Shown in pieces: positions 11,827 through 23,130 of a stretch of 64,000 bases of DNA; position 1 is the stretch's first letter; each line of letters begins with the position of its first letter. This stretch comes from Osedax fenrisi. Taxonomy: Eukaryota > Annelida > Polychaeta > Sabellida > Siboglinidae. The stretch covers positions 3,388,435 to 3,452,434 of the forward strand of contig OZ025244.1 of assembly GCA_964019155.1 (NCBI GenBank). Direction: 5' to 3'. The translations under genes were made by a program, and so were the position numbers. The notes beneath the pieces were generated by a model. That model worked only from the letters and a program-made list of their open reading frames with translations, ran no database searches and was not told the DNA's origin.

Positions 11827-12099
11827 CACACACTAGTTACACACTAGTTACACACTAGTTACACACTAGTTACACACTAGTTACACACTAGTTACACACT
11901 AGTTACACACTAGTCACAAACTAGTTACACACTAGTTACACACTAGTTACACACTAGTTACACACTAGTTACACTAGTCACACACTAGTTACACACTAGT
12001 TACACACTAGTTACACACTAGTTACACACTAGTTACAAACTAGTTACACAATAGTTACACAATAGTTACACACTAGTTACACAATAGTTACACACTAGT
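11827..12099. repeat. 11-bp minisatellite (ACTAGTTACAC)n
   Basis: About 24 units of ACTAGTTACAC with a few point changes (TCACA, ACAAA, ACAAT) and one shortened unit near 11968. Each unit contains the palindrome ACTAGT. It lies just upstream (in gene sense) of G2 exon 1 and ends next to a CACGTG word at 12106. Confidence 0.9.
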
Positions 12100-12185
12100 G
12101 GAACCACGTGACGTTCAACGTATGTAAACCAAGAGTAATAGTAATTAGTAAAACCAATAACTGGTCACACTCCGGATTATCAACG

Positions 12186-12340
12186 TATCACGTGATATTA
12201 TCTCACCTATACGTATTGATATATCATGTGCAATTATATCACCTATATGTATTGATATGTCACGTGATATTATCTCACCTATACGTATTGATATACCACG
12301 TGTTATTATCTACCTATACGTATTGATATATCACGTACAT
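12186..12340. repeat. 36-bp tandem repeat built on CACGTG palindromes
   Basis: Four units and a partial fifth start at 12188, 12224, 12260, 12296 and 12331. The unit includes TCACGTGATATTATCTCACC then TATACGTATTGATA. The dodecamer TATCACGTGATA is a perfect palindrome with an E-box core. The frame through it reads as a 12-residue periodic peptide, which I regard as a by-product of the repeat. Confidence 0.85.
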
Positions 12341-12456
12341 GATACGTATACTAATGTAGCGTATTATAAAACATAAGAAACGGTTAAGTTTGCAGACTTT
12401 TCAACATTTTAACACTATTTTAAATATATCCGCTAATTGTATAGTTCATATAATAA

Positions 12457-12462
<6 letters not shown>

Positions 12463-12537
<75 letters not shown>
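12463..12537. repeat. (AT)n microsatellite
   Basis: About 75 bp of alternating AT, one of the longest pure tracts in the window. Confidence 0.85.
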
Positions 12538-12545
<8 letters not shown>

Positions 12546-12813
12546 TAAACTAACGAAATAACACTATTGGACGTTGAGATATCTAGTTAAATTAATATAT
12601 AATCTATTACAGTTCAGAATGTATAATATAAATACATAATTAATGCATATTAGTGGATTTTTTAATTAAGTAAACATTTATTATGAAAATTTTAATTAAA
12701 TAAAATATTTATTTTCTTAATACAAAAAATGTTTGCCAATACAAATTAAATACATGTACATATATTAGTATCTATCTATATATATATATTCGTCTAAACA
12801 TACTTTAATTAGG

Positions 12814-12876
12814 TGGTGCGCGGCGGGCTCCTACGCCGAGGCCGCAGGCCGAGCCGTCCCCACCTCGACGTTCACG
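12814..12876. other. GC-rich island
   Basis: About 60 bp, roughly three-quarters G+C, in a strongly AT-rich setting, including the near-palindromic GCCGAGGCCGCAGGCCGAGC. No coding frame or RNA gene was recognised. Confidence 0.75.
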
Positions 12877-14099
12877 GATAGAAAAATAATTTTTTTAAAT
12901 TGAGGTGTGATTTTTTTTCAAAATTTTTCAAAATCTCTTTCCCATAAAAGTCTTTTTCCGTCAAAAATCTCAACAAAGTGTATACTTAAATTCAAATAAT
13001 GCTCGATTTGAAATTTTTTTTTGCCAATGTATACAAATGAGGTTAGCTACCCGAAATATATTTAGGAATACATAGTATGCGCACACTGATTTTCATCTAC
13101 GTGCAATATTTCTGGTAGTATTTTTGGTTTTTATCGTTAAAATTTAATATTTAATATTTTATATAAATTCAAATAATTAAAATTCGCCGTAAGGAAAACG
13201 TAAGGAAAACGTCTGGAGATAAAGTGGGGCAGCGGGGGTAACATGAATGATTTACTTTTTTGAATATGTATTCACGCGATACCAATAATCGTTAAATAGT
13301 GTCATTTTTTGATAGATTTACGTAATCGAAATATTTAAATTCGACGCAAATTTTTAATAACAAACATTATCGTGGAGAATTTTATCGTAAATAATTTCGT
13401 AAAAATGAGTTTCTTTAATTTCGAATACATTACGTAGATTTACGAATTCCAACATCCGGTTTAAATATCGAAATAACAATTGGTAAATCGGAATTTATTT
13501 ACCCGTATTATTGAGAAAAAGTTCACGAACGAGTAAAATCGAGTTAATATTGTTTACGTTACGAGTTTATATTAATTATTTCCTATCTACGACATGTAAA
13601 CATAAATTATTAAACATAGGTGATGTAAAAAATCAAAATCTACAATAATTATTCGATTTCAATAATTTTAACTTTATTAAATAGTTAATTAAAATAGAAT
13701 ATACTTTGATAAATTGTGACTTCTTATGTTTAATAGTCTTCGAGCTACGGCCGAAAAAGTGAAAAATACATGATTTTAGAATAGTCTATTTGACCGACTT
13801 CATGTAAATTTTTCGTATAAATTATGTATTCATCGGATTAGGAGTACGAAAATACATGTAATACAATCAGAAAAATCATGAAAATATGAATAATAGGGTT
13901 TCCATCTCTGTTTTAATATTTCGCCAAATGTCATCATATATATCATAGGTCAAAGAAAAAATTATAGATTTATAAAAAATATTTTTTCTAAAATCTATTC
14001 TATAATTATATATGAATTATATACCGAGTGAGTCTATACAAATATATATATATATATATATATGTGTATGTGGTAATTGATATGTTTAGTTATATTTAT

Positions 14100-16030
14100 T
14101 GTCACTGTTGTGTTTAGGTTGGGTTAAGTTCTAATATTGGTAGATTTTTTTTAGCTGCACTACTTCCCGTGTGAGACTATAAAAGCATATTCATTTATAT
14201 TGTTATTTTCACAGTTGTGGTTAGGTTGGGTTAAGTTTTAATTTGTGTATGTTTTTTGTTAGCTGCATTACTTCCCGAGTGAGCCTATACAAGGATATTT
14301 TCACAGTGTGGTTAGGTTGGGTTAAGTTTTAATATTGGTAGATTTTTTTAGTTGCATTACTTCCCGTGTGAGCCTATAAAAGCATATTCATTTATATTGT
14401 TATTTTCATAGTTGTGGTTAGGTTGGGTTAAGTTTTAATTTATATAGGTTTTTTTAGCTGCATTACTTCCCGAGTGAGCCTATACAAGGATATTTTCACA
14501 GTTGTGGTTAGGTTGGGTTAAGTTTTAATTTGTGTAAGTTTTTTTTAGCTGCATTACTTCACGAGTTAACCTATAAAAGCATATTCATTTATATAGTTAT
14601 TTTCACAGTTGTGGATAGGTTGGGTTAAGTTTTAATTTGTGTAGGTTTTTTTAGCTGAATTACTTCCCGAGTGAGCCTATAAAAGCATATTAATTTATAT
14701 TGTTAATTTAACAGTTGTGGTTAGATTGAGTTAAGTTTTAATTTGTGTAGGTTTTTTTAGCTGAATTACTTCCCGAGTGAGCCTATACAAGGATATTTTT
14801 ACAGTTGTGGTTAGGTTGGGTTAAGTTTTAATATTGGTAGATTTTTTTTAGTTGCATTACTTCCCGTGTGAGCCTATAAAAGCATGTTCATTTATATTGT
14901 TATTTGCACATTTGTGGTTAGGTTGGGTTAAGTTTTAATTTGTGTAAGTTTTTTTTTAGCTGCATTAATTCACGAGTTAACCTATAAAAGCATATTCATT
15001 TATATAGTTATTTTCACAGTTGTGGATAGGTTGGGTTAAGTTTTAATTTGTGTAGGTTTTTTTAGCTGAATTACTTCCCGAGTGAGCCTATACAAGGATA
15101 TTTTCACAGTTGTGGTTAGGTTGGGTTAAGTTTTAATATTGGTAGATTTTTTTAGTTGCATTACTTCCCGTGTGAGCCTATAAAAGCGTATTCATTTATA
15201 TTGTTATTTTCACAGTTGTGATTAGGTTGGGTTAAGTTTTAATTTGTATAGGTTTTTTTAGCTGTATTACTTCCCGAGTGAGCCTATACAAGGATATTTG
15301 CACAGTTGTGGTTAGGCTGGGTTACGTTTTAATTTGTGTAAGTTTTTTTAGCTGCATTACTTCACGAGTTAACCTATAAAATCATATTTATTTATATAGT
15401 TATTTTCACAGTTGTGGATATGTTGGTTTAAGTTTTAATTTGTGTAGGTTTTTTTAGCTGAATTACTTCCCGAGTGAGCCTATACAAGGATATTTTCACA
15501 GTTGTGGTTTGGTTGGGTTAAGTTTTAATTTGTGTAGGTTTTTTTAGCTGCATTACTTCCCGAGTGAGCCTATAAAAGCATATTCATTTATTTTGTTATT
15601 TTCACAGTTGTGGTTAGGTTGGGTTAAGTTTTAATTTTGTAGTTTTTTTTAGCTGCACTACTTTCAGATTGAGCCTATAAAAGTATAGTGATATATGTGT
15701 GTGTTGTTATTGATATTTGGAGTATTAGTTATTTTAATTGTTGTTGTTAATTGGATTAAGTTTTAATATTGGTGGTTATTTTTAGCTTCATTACTTCCCG
15801 AGTGAGCCTATAAAATAATATTTATTTATATTGTTATGGTTAGATTGGATTAAGTTTTAATATTGGTGGTTTTTTTTAGCTGCATTACTTACCGAGTGAA
15901 CCTAAAAAGTATAGTGATATGTGTGTGTATGTTTTTATTGATATTTAGAGTTTTAGTTATCGTCATTGTTTCGGATAGGTTGGGTTAAGTTTTAATATTC
16001 GTAAGTTTTTTTTATCCGCATTACTTCCCG
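14100..16030. repeat. Minisatellite with two alternating unit lengths (about 90 and 106 bp)
   Basis: About 19 units share GGTTGGGTTAAGTTTTAAT, a T-run, AGCTGCATTACTTCCCGAGT and GAGCCTATA. Units differ by a 16-bp segment: the short form has ACAAGGATATTTTCACAG, the long form AAAGCATATTCATTTATATT before TTTTCACAG. Core starts near 14115, 14221, 14311, 14417, 14507, 14614, 14719 and 14810 give spacings of 106, 90, 106, 90, 107, 105 and 91. The last units are longer (about 133) and more diverged. No transcript or protein is suggested. Confidence 0.9.
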
Positions 16031-16173
16031 AGTGAGCCAAATAAAGCCAAATGCATATACTTTTTGTAGTTGCATTACATATATATGTATACTATATACC
16101 TATATACCTAGCTGCATTACATCACCTAGTGAACCTTACGATTGAACACGGGCGAAGCCGGCCATCCACCCTA

Positions 16174-16205
<32 letters not shown>
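16174..16205. repeat. (TA)n microsatellite
   Basis: Pure TA tract at the right edge of the minisatellite-bearing block, consistent with insertion next to, or growth of, an AT run there. Confidence 0.8.
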
Positions 16206-16208
<3 letters not shown>

Positions 16209-16414
16209 TATATATACTCTATTAAATGAGGCAAATAATCACACTATATTAAAAATATTATAATATTATGGAAAGTGTAAATAATGATATTACATTAATA
16301 TTATTATACTACTTTATCTTCTATGAAATGTAATATAAAATTCCGAAATAAACTAACTATATATTTGCATAAAAGATAATTATCAACTAAGCATGGTGAA
16401 AACATATCAATGTT

Positions 16415-16583
16415 TGGGGCTCTGCAACAGGGGGGGACGGGGGGATATGTCCCCCACTTTATAATCAAGGAGGACTTCCTATGTACTGGACCCCCCCACT
16501 TTTACCATACAAATTATTTTGATTGGTTGTTTAATTGGTTGATTTTACTATCCCCTACATACAATATCGTTCCAGCGCCCTTA
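16415..16583. mobile_element. Short hAT-like MITE
   Basis: A 169-bp element. The left end reads GGGGCTCTGCAAC and the reverse complement of the right end reads AGGGCGCTGGAAC, 10 of 12 core bases matching. Flanks ATCAATGTT (16406-16414) and ATCGATGTT (16584-16592) look like an 8-9-bp target duplication with one change. Runs of G and C inside (GGGGGGGACGGGGGG, CCCCCCCACTTTT) are typical of small hAT derivatives in my recollection. An open frame across it is incidental. Confidence 0.5.
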
Positions 16584-16742
16584 ATCGATGTTAGTGTTTA
16601 TTATATTTATTTGTAAAACATCTCCGTAATATTCCGTACAATATTCTTGGAAATGTTTAGTGCTTATGTATAAGTAATATATAATATAATATTTATGATA
16701 CAAATAATTATTTGTATATATTAACATATATATTTACCTACA

Positions 16743-16945
16743 GGGTGTCCGTATTCGTTCACGGGTACCGAATACGGACACCCCCGTTATATATTGTATA
16801 AAAAGATTAAATATAATTTTAAAATCACAATAATACCTATAATCATATAATATAAAATATATTGTAATTTTTGAATACAAATTTTGAATCCATTTGTTAT
16901 GAAAACGTATTGTTAAAGTGTCGTAGTAGGTTACTTTCTCCTATA
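16743..16945. mobile_element. Hairpin and remnant related to the TA-flanked elements
   Basis: GGGTGTCCGTATTCG and its exact reverse complement CGAATACGGACACCC (16743-16783) surround an 11-base loop. The stem resembles the CGAATACCGACACCC end of element C at 50.2 kb. At 16926-16944, TAGTAGGTTACTTTCTCCTA resembles the right end of element B. This is probably a shortened, rearranged member of that group. Confidence 0.45.
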
Positions 16946-17027
16946 GTATAGTATACTATTCATGTATAGTATACACATTCCATTAACTATTACATTAAGG
17001 AGACTGTTCTATATATATTATATAATT

Positions 17028-17036
<9 letters not shown>

Positions 17037-17084
<48 letters not shown>
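17037..17084. repeat. (TA)n microsatellite
   Basis: A pure TA tract. A similar run lies at about 17379-17411, broken by TGTATAT and TTTATAT. Confidence 0.8.
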
Positions 17085-17088
<4 letters not shown>

Positions 17089-17370
17089 CGTGGTATTTAA
17101 TTCGCCGCATAAACATAAATAGCAAAAGATATCACAAGTATGCATACTTGTAATATATTATGATATGTTTAATGTATGCATACTATTTACATGTACATTT
17201 ATATGTATATATATAAATAAAATAATTACATTTATATACATGACGTTAATGAGTGCTATTTACACGGTTAGCATATGTGATAATACATTTAATATAATGT
17301 GTTTAGTTTTATCATCGTATATTAGATAATATTATAATATATCGTATTTTTATACAACTAATTCATATAC

Positions 17371-17423
<53 letters not shown>

Positions 17424-17706
17424 TTATATATATACATATATATTTACACAACTAACTAAATAACACTTATGAAAGTTAAACTGTTAGATTGGTAATGGTT
17501 ATTTATTCGTAGTATATAATTATCAATAATTTTATTAAATTAAAAATATTTCGTAATTTAAAAATTAATTTAATAATAACGAATTATTTTTCAATCACAT
17601 TTCAACATTACCATTTTAACGTAATAGTTTAACTAAACATTCAAACTTTCGGCAGTGTTAATATGTTAGTTTAATATATATATATATATATACTTGACCA
17701 TATATT

Positions 17707-18024
17707 AACTGCCTGTGTGGCTCAGTGGCTAAGGCGTCAGACACACAAGCAGTAGGACACGGGTTCGACCCTCGTTCGGACCATTAATTAATTTTATAAA
17801 ATGGGTCTTAAAATATTATTTAGAAGTGATCTTATATAATTGTGTATAAATAAATGATCGGCTCTCGTTAAAACCATGGATGCCTTAATATGAGAGCGGC
17901 TTCGAAGGGACATTAGAGCCATATATGGTTATAAGTGGACTTATAAGTGTACTTAGACTTCATCTAAGTTCCTGGATTGGATTAAAGGACTCCATAAAAT
18001 AAAAATAAAAATAACAATAACAAT
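17707..18024 (+). mobile_element. tRNA-derived SINE, copy 1
   Basis: The head starts AACTGCCTGTGTGGCTCAGT, with A box TGGCTCAGTGGC and B box GGGTTCGACCC. The body includes GTGTATAAATAAATGATCGG, AACCATGGATGCCTTAA and GAGAGCGGCTTCGAAGGGAC. The tail is A-rich with CAATAACAATA. Copies at 42390 and 52847 share head, body and tail. No acceptor stem is matched, so it is not a tRNA gene. It is next to (AT)n. Confidence 0.8.
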
Positions 18025-18582
18025 ATATATATAATAGTATCTATCGGATACATTTAAAACAGTTATTATAACTAAAAGTCAATAAACATCACAGCAATAA
18101 ACATATATGTTAATATTGTCTAGCATATTATCATACTATTTTATGTTAGAATTTTTACCAACACATTTATACATTATATATAGTATAGTATCCCCATATA
18201 CAGTAATAGGTCAAAGTATACACATCTATTAATAGCAACTGATATATACTGCTATATAAGTATATAAGTATATACTATATTATTAATCACTTCTATAGAA
18301 GTACTATATATAGTACTATATATAGTATACTAGTATATATACTATAGTAATTTTACTAGTATATTACTATAGTAATTAATCATATAGTATATACACGCGT
18401 GTACACGTATACCCTTAGTGTCAGCAAAGACACGTCCCTGAAGGGTGTCAGTACGTCGAACATTAAACACGTAGGTACACGGTCATTAGGCATAAGTCAT
18501 TGTTATGTCATTGTTATATCATGGTTATGTTCTAATTACTACGTGTATATGTACATGTATGTATTATTGATAGCGAGCCGAG

Positions 18583-18913
18583 GTCACGCATGACCGTGCG
18601 ACACGCATATACTTCCTTGTACAGCCGTCACGCATGACCGTGCGACACGCCTATACTTCCTTGTACAGCCGTCACGCATGACCGTGCGACACGCCTATAC
18701 TTCCTTGTACAGCCGTCACGCATGACCGTGCGACACGCCTATACTTCCTTGTACAGCCGTCACGCATGACCGTGCGACACGCCTATACTTCCTTGTACAG
18801 CCGTCACGCATGACCGTGCGACACGCCTATACTTCCTTGTACAGCCGTCACGCATGACCGTGCGACACGCCTATACTTCCTTGTACAGCCGTCACGCATG
18901 ACCGTGCGACGCG
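18583..18913. repeat. 44-bp tandem repeat, relatively GC-rich
   Basis: Seven full units and one partial, starting every 44 bp from 18583 (18627, 18671, 18715, 18759, 18803, 18847, 18891). The unit begins GTCACGCATGACCGTGCGAC and continues ACGCCTATACTTCCTTGTAC plus AGCC. The copies are identical except for one base in the first unit and a changed end in the last. It is CpG-rich compared with its surroundings. It lies 2.2 kb upstream of the candidate G3 exon 1. Confidence 0.92.
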
Positions 18914-18930
18914 CGGTTTACATAAATGGC

Positions 18931-18978
<48 letters not shown>

Positions 18979-19079
18979 TATTCATTCATCACGATTTTCA
19001 TTTACACGAATTAAATTTACCAATGGCATCAATTTAATAATATATGTATCGAATGCATGGAACGCAATACATAGAATGC

Positions 19080-19566
19080 ACGTTATATGTAAAGTCTAAG
19101 ATACACTTATCACTTAAAAGAAGACTCTTTGTAGCAACCGTAAAAAGTGTACTAACCTATGGATCTGAGTCATGGATACTGACTGTTCAACAGCAGAAAT
19201 CACTGGATGGCACATACACGCGAATGCCTCGTAAAACCATTAATATATCTTGGCAAGAAAACTCCAGAAATAAAAATGTGTATGGTAAATACCTCTTGTT
19301 TCATCTAAAATAAAATCCAGAAGGATGAGAATGGCTGGTCACTGTATACGGCATCCGGTACAGTCAACACACAGCTCATTTTATGGGAACACAAATAAGG
19401 CAAAGATAACAGAGGTCGCCGACGATTTAACTATGTTGATTTGTTAAAAAAGACAATGGTCTCCTAGTGAAGGAAGAGATAATAACCAGCATGCTCGATA
19501 GAGATATCTGGCAGGAGTTGACTCATACTGATGCTCGAATAGACGATCAAGATCATCCTCGAAATT
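19080..19566 (+). pseudogene. RTE-like LINE ORF, C-terminal fragment
   Basis: The plus strand reads VKSVLTYGSESWILTVQQQK then LDGTYTRMPRKTINISWQEN. After frame changes, MRMAGHC and later RRRFNYVDLLKKDNGLL with LDRDIWQELTHTD lead to a stop near 19563. This is the region after the reverse-transcriptase core in elements of the same type as the copies at 25.8 and 43.3 kb. It is frameshifted and 5'-truncated, so not functional. Confidence 0.65.
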
Positions 19567-20319
19567 AAGCACAAATAAATATCGTTTTAATGATATTAAA
19601 AATTTACATTTTAAAATAAGTATTTTATTGTCCTTTAACAATTTTCTTATATTTTGTATTTGTTATTCTTGTTATCAAGTTGATTGGGAAAATACGTAGT
19701 CAAGCTTTGCTTTTATGTTTTCCTGAGTATGTATACTATATCATATTCTAATATATATATAAATATATATATATATATAGCTTCCCATCGCCACGTGTAT
19801 ACCCCGAATTTATATTGTACGACGTATATTGTGCGTATATTCTTCCTTAATAAGTTACCGATAGATTATATATAAAATCCTACTTTCTAATACATTTACA
19901 ACTATTATAATGCAATGCAGCCTCGTATGTATACTAAGAGTTTTAAATGAATACATTATTCTATTACACGATGAAAACTTAGTTTGTCATTTAGAGATAT
20001 ATATTACTAATACTTCAACTATATTTCATAACAATAAGTAATATTCGGAAGTCACTTTCCACAAACCTTACGAATATATTATGTAATGATCTAGTTATCT
20101 CCCGAGATTATTACCGTTTTTAAATAATTAACCTACTTCCTGCTAAATCTACTTCCTGTTAAATCTATTTTACTAACTCTTATAATTATATGAGTTAACT
20201 CATTTTATAATATGTACTAATTTCCGTATACATCGTAAGACCTCTCTGTTATAACTTTTCACGAATGATATCGTATATTTTAACTATCATTCTCCTTCTA
20301 TATATAACATTTATAAGGA

Positions 20320-20640
20320 TAATTATAAATTTAATGGAAACTATTCAATCAATATTTTTTTATAGTTCTTTTAAATTAATTGAAATTTTAAATCTTTCTT
20401 ATATAATTATCTAAGTTATTGCATAGTCTAGGACCTGTGATAGATACACGGAAAGCTTTTATATATGTTCTGACTTTAAATCATAAAAATGTCATGACTT
20501 GTGAATAATATAAAAAGTTGAATAATTAGATTCATTATTTATAACTTTTAAAGCTATTTTTTTTAGTATACATATTTTATTTAAATTTGAAAAAAATGTA
20601 TTACCCCAAATATGACAGCAGTATATAAGGTGATAATACA
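20320..20640 (-). pseudogene. LINE ORF C-terminal remnant
   Basis: The minus strand contains YILLSYLG then NTFF and, further on, FRVSITGPRLCNNLDNYI, recalling the late part of the LINE at 55.5 kb (FWGNTY; YIGPITWNKLDNI). The frame is interrupted. It is directly followed by a long (AT)n tract. Confidence 0.5.
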
Positions 20641-20700
20641 AAATGAATTATATACCAATACTTATTATTTCATATTACATTTAATTTTCACTTTATTTAA

Positions 20701-20703
20701 GTA

Positions 20704-20780
<77 letters not shown>
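20701..20780. repeat. (AT)n microsatellite
   Basis: About 80 bp of AT with two small interruptions, 360 bp upstream of the candidate G3 exon 1. Further AT runs at 20942-20963, 21063-21094 and 21249-21282 surround that exon. Confidence 0.85.
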
Positions 20781-20781
<1 letters not shown>

Positions 20782-21057
20782 ACCAAATATACAATTATAT
20801 ACTTTAATTAAAACATCGATACCATGTATAATTTAACTTTTTATAATTTATATTCTTAGCAAAATGTACATTTACAAATAATTATACGTTACTTCAGCCT
20901 ATATTTGTGCCATTAATTGATAATTTATTAATTATATAGTAATATATATATATATATATATACATATATATATTATAATATTTACTAGTAGTATAACTTA
21001 ATATAACACATTTTTAAATTAACATATCAAGGATAATTTATTTAGTTTTTGTTTATG

Positions 21058-21097
<40 letters not shown>

Positions 21098-21143
21098 TTA
21101 AATTTCAGAATATTTGACTTTAAACCGAAAAAGAAGAGAAGCC

Positions 21144-21186
21144 ATGGACTATTCTAATGAGCACATAAATGAAGATACTACTACAA
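21144..21186 (+). CDS. Probable first coding exon of G3
   Basis: ATG at 21144 opens 14 codons reading MDYSNEHINEDTTT, then one base before donor GTAAAT. Length (43 nt), phase (1) and the Thr-run ending equal exon 1 of G1 and G4. The next family exon downstream on this strand is exon 2 at 35459, so pairing implies a 14.3-kb intron full of LINE copies and the giant (TTA)n array. A possible acceptor (TTTCAG) lies 33 nt upstream, so a 5' noncoding exon or a different role is possible. Read without splicing, the frame stops after four more codons, so this could instead be a C-terminal exon of another gene. A decayed LINE begins a few hundred bases downstream. Confidence 0.5.
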
Positions 21187-21248
21187 GTAAATATGATTAA
21201 TCTATTAAAACACTAACATTGTATATATATAAGTATAAATTATATATC

Positions 21249-21284
<36 letters not shown>

Positions 21285-21559
21285 TATACATTATATTTTA
21301 GTCTTATTAAATGTATAAATAAAAAAATAGAATGTATAATTATTATAGAAATTAATAAAACATTGGACAGTAGAAAAATTTAAAATTTATAAAAAATATA
21401 AAAATATTCTTACATCTCTATTGCGTCTGAATATTTATATTATTCATTTAAACTAAATAATAATAGTAATAATAGTAAATATACTTGGTATATAATAAAT
21501 TAATTATTAAATACAAAAATACAATCTAATGAAGAATTAAATACTATTTAATCTGAAGA

Positions 21560-23130
21560 TTTAATAATTATGTTAGTACTATAGGTATAGAATTATCTTA
21601 TAAAATAAAAATAAATTTATGTGACATCAAATATTGAAATTTAGGAAGAAATTAGTAATTCAAAACTTAAATATAGTAATGATTGTTTAGACATAAATAT
21701 TTTTTTAATTAAAAAAATTAGTATTGAAATTAATCCAATTTTATCATATTTGTTTAATAGATTTTTTCTGAAGAGGTTTTTCCTAATATTTTAAAAATAT
21801 CCGACGTGTTACCATTATTTAAAAAATTTGATAAGTCTATACCAGAAAATTATAGGCCAATTTCGTTGTAACCACAATTTTCTAAGATTTTAGAACAATT
21901 AATAAAAAATAGATTAATACAATTTGTATATAAATTTAATATAATAAGTAAATGTCAATATGGGTTTAGAAATAACATTTTAACAGAAGATGCTTTAGTA
22001 GATGTTATTGAACCTGTTTGTGAAAAGCTATATTATCGATTGATCTACGTAAAGCTTTTGCTACATTACATCATGATATTCTTTAAAAAAAGCTATAGGT
22101 ATGTATATGGGATAAGAGGTATTTATTTAGACCCTTTAAAGAGTTATTTGTCGAATAGGATCCTATCGATGCAATATGTATTTAATAAAGATATTAAATT
22201 TAATTTAACAACATATTAAGTGTGTAGTTCCACAATGATCTATATTATGACCTATTTTATTTGTAGTATATATAAACGATCTACCTAATATATCCTCTAT
22301 TTTCAAACCTATTTTATTTGGGGATGATAACACCTTAATTTTTTCATATAGATTTATTTCAAAGCTAGAGAATAAAGTGGAATTGATCAATTATATGTAT
22401 GGCTAAATTTTAATAAATTATCATTAAATATAGATACAACTTATATTTTATTATTCAATACAAGAAATATAAATGATAATGTTAAATTAAAACTTAAAAT
22501 TGATAATAAAGAAATATGTAATGTAGAAAATATAATATTTCTGGGTATTATTATTGATAATAAATTATACTGGCATATACATTATGTATGCACAAAGTTA
22601 TCAAGATCTATTGCTATTTTAAATAAAGTAAAATTAAAATTAAATAGTAAAACATTAGTTTTACTTTATAATTATTTTTTTAATTCCTACTTATATTACT
22701 GTGCCAATATCTGGGGAAATACTTATAGTTCGAACCTTCTAAAAATTAATATGTTACAAAAAGAGTTTTAAAATTTATAATATACATTGTATATATATAA
22801 TAATGAATTGATGTACAATACATTTTATTTTAAATATAATAATTTAAAGTTTGGTGATATTGTTAAATTGAATACTGTTAAATTCATGTTCAGGGCCATA
22901 CATTATTCTCTACCCTTGAATTTACAGAATTTATTTTAAATTAACTCTTATGTTAATCTCTTATTTCATAGAATAAAAATAAGGATGCAAATAACATATT
23001 TTTATATATCAAATATAGGACCACAGTTATGGAATATTTTAAAAATGTTTTAAGAATAAAAAATAATTTAAAATCATTTAGTATAAATTATAATTTTGTT
23101 TTGATAAGTTTATATAATAACACTTAATTT
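21560..23130 (+). pseudogene. Decayed LINE reverse transcriptase (WGNT family)
   Basis: Fragments in changing frames: IPENYRPISL (RT entry, near 21850), CQYGFRN (near 21955), SYLSNRILSMQYVFNKD, FLGIIIDNKLYWHIH (near 22540), YYCANIWGNTYSSN (near 22700) and a last part near 22950. Several stops break it. The order of motifs and the WGNTY box match the LINE at 55.45 kb. It lies in the proposed intron 1 of G3. Confidence 0.72.

Larger units (their letters stand above)
12814..16173. mobile_element. Candidate single large element with GC-rich ends and an internal minisatellite
   Basis: The left edge is a GC-rich block starting GGTGGTGCGCGGCGGG at 12814. The right edge is CGGGCGAAGCCGGCCATCC then ACCCTAGT near 16145-16175. 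Reverse-complemented, the right edge starts GGGTGGATGGCCGGC, a loose inverted match to the left, and TA lies outside both. Between them, 12880-13950 lacks (AT)n runs and is rich in CpG, and 14.1-16.0 kb is a 90/106-bp minisatellite. One reading is a TA-flanked TIR transposon. The other is a Helitron-like 3' end (GGC-GAA-GCC hairpin then CTAG). No transposase or helicase was seen. The unity of the block is inferred. Confidence 0.35.

Noticed and set aside
16410..16616. 68-codon open frame
   Set aside because: It runs across the ends of a short hAT-like MITE and has no domain signal.
18399..18593. 64-codon open frame next to the 44-bp repeat
   Set aside because: No recognisable motif or splice context; it runs into the tandem repeat.
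20030..20085. Minus-strand text encoding VESDF, resembling the G2/G3 tail core
   Set aside because: Only five residues match, there is no phase-1 acceptor in the right place, and the next codons do not continue the motif.
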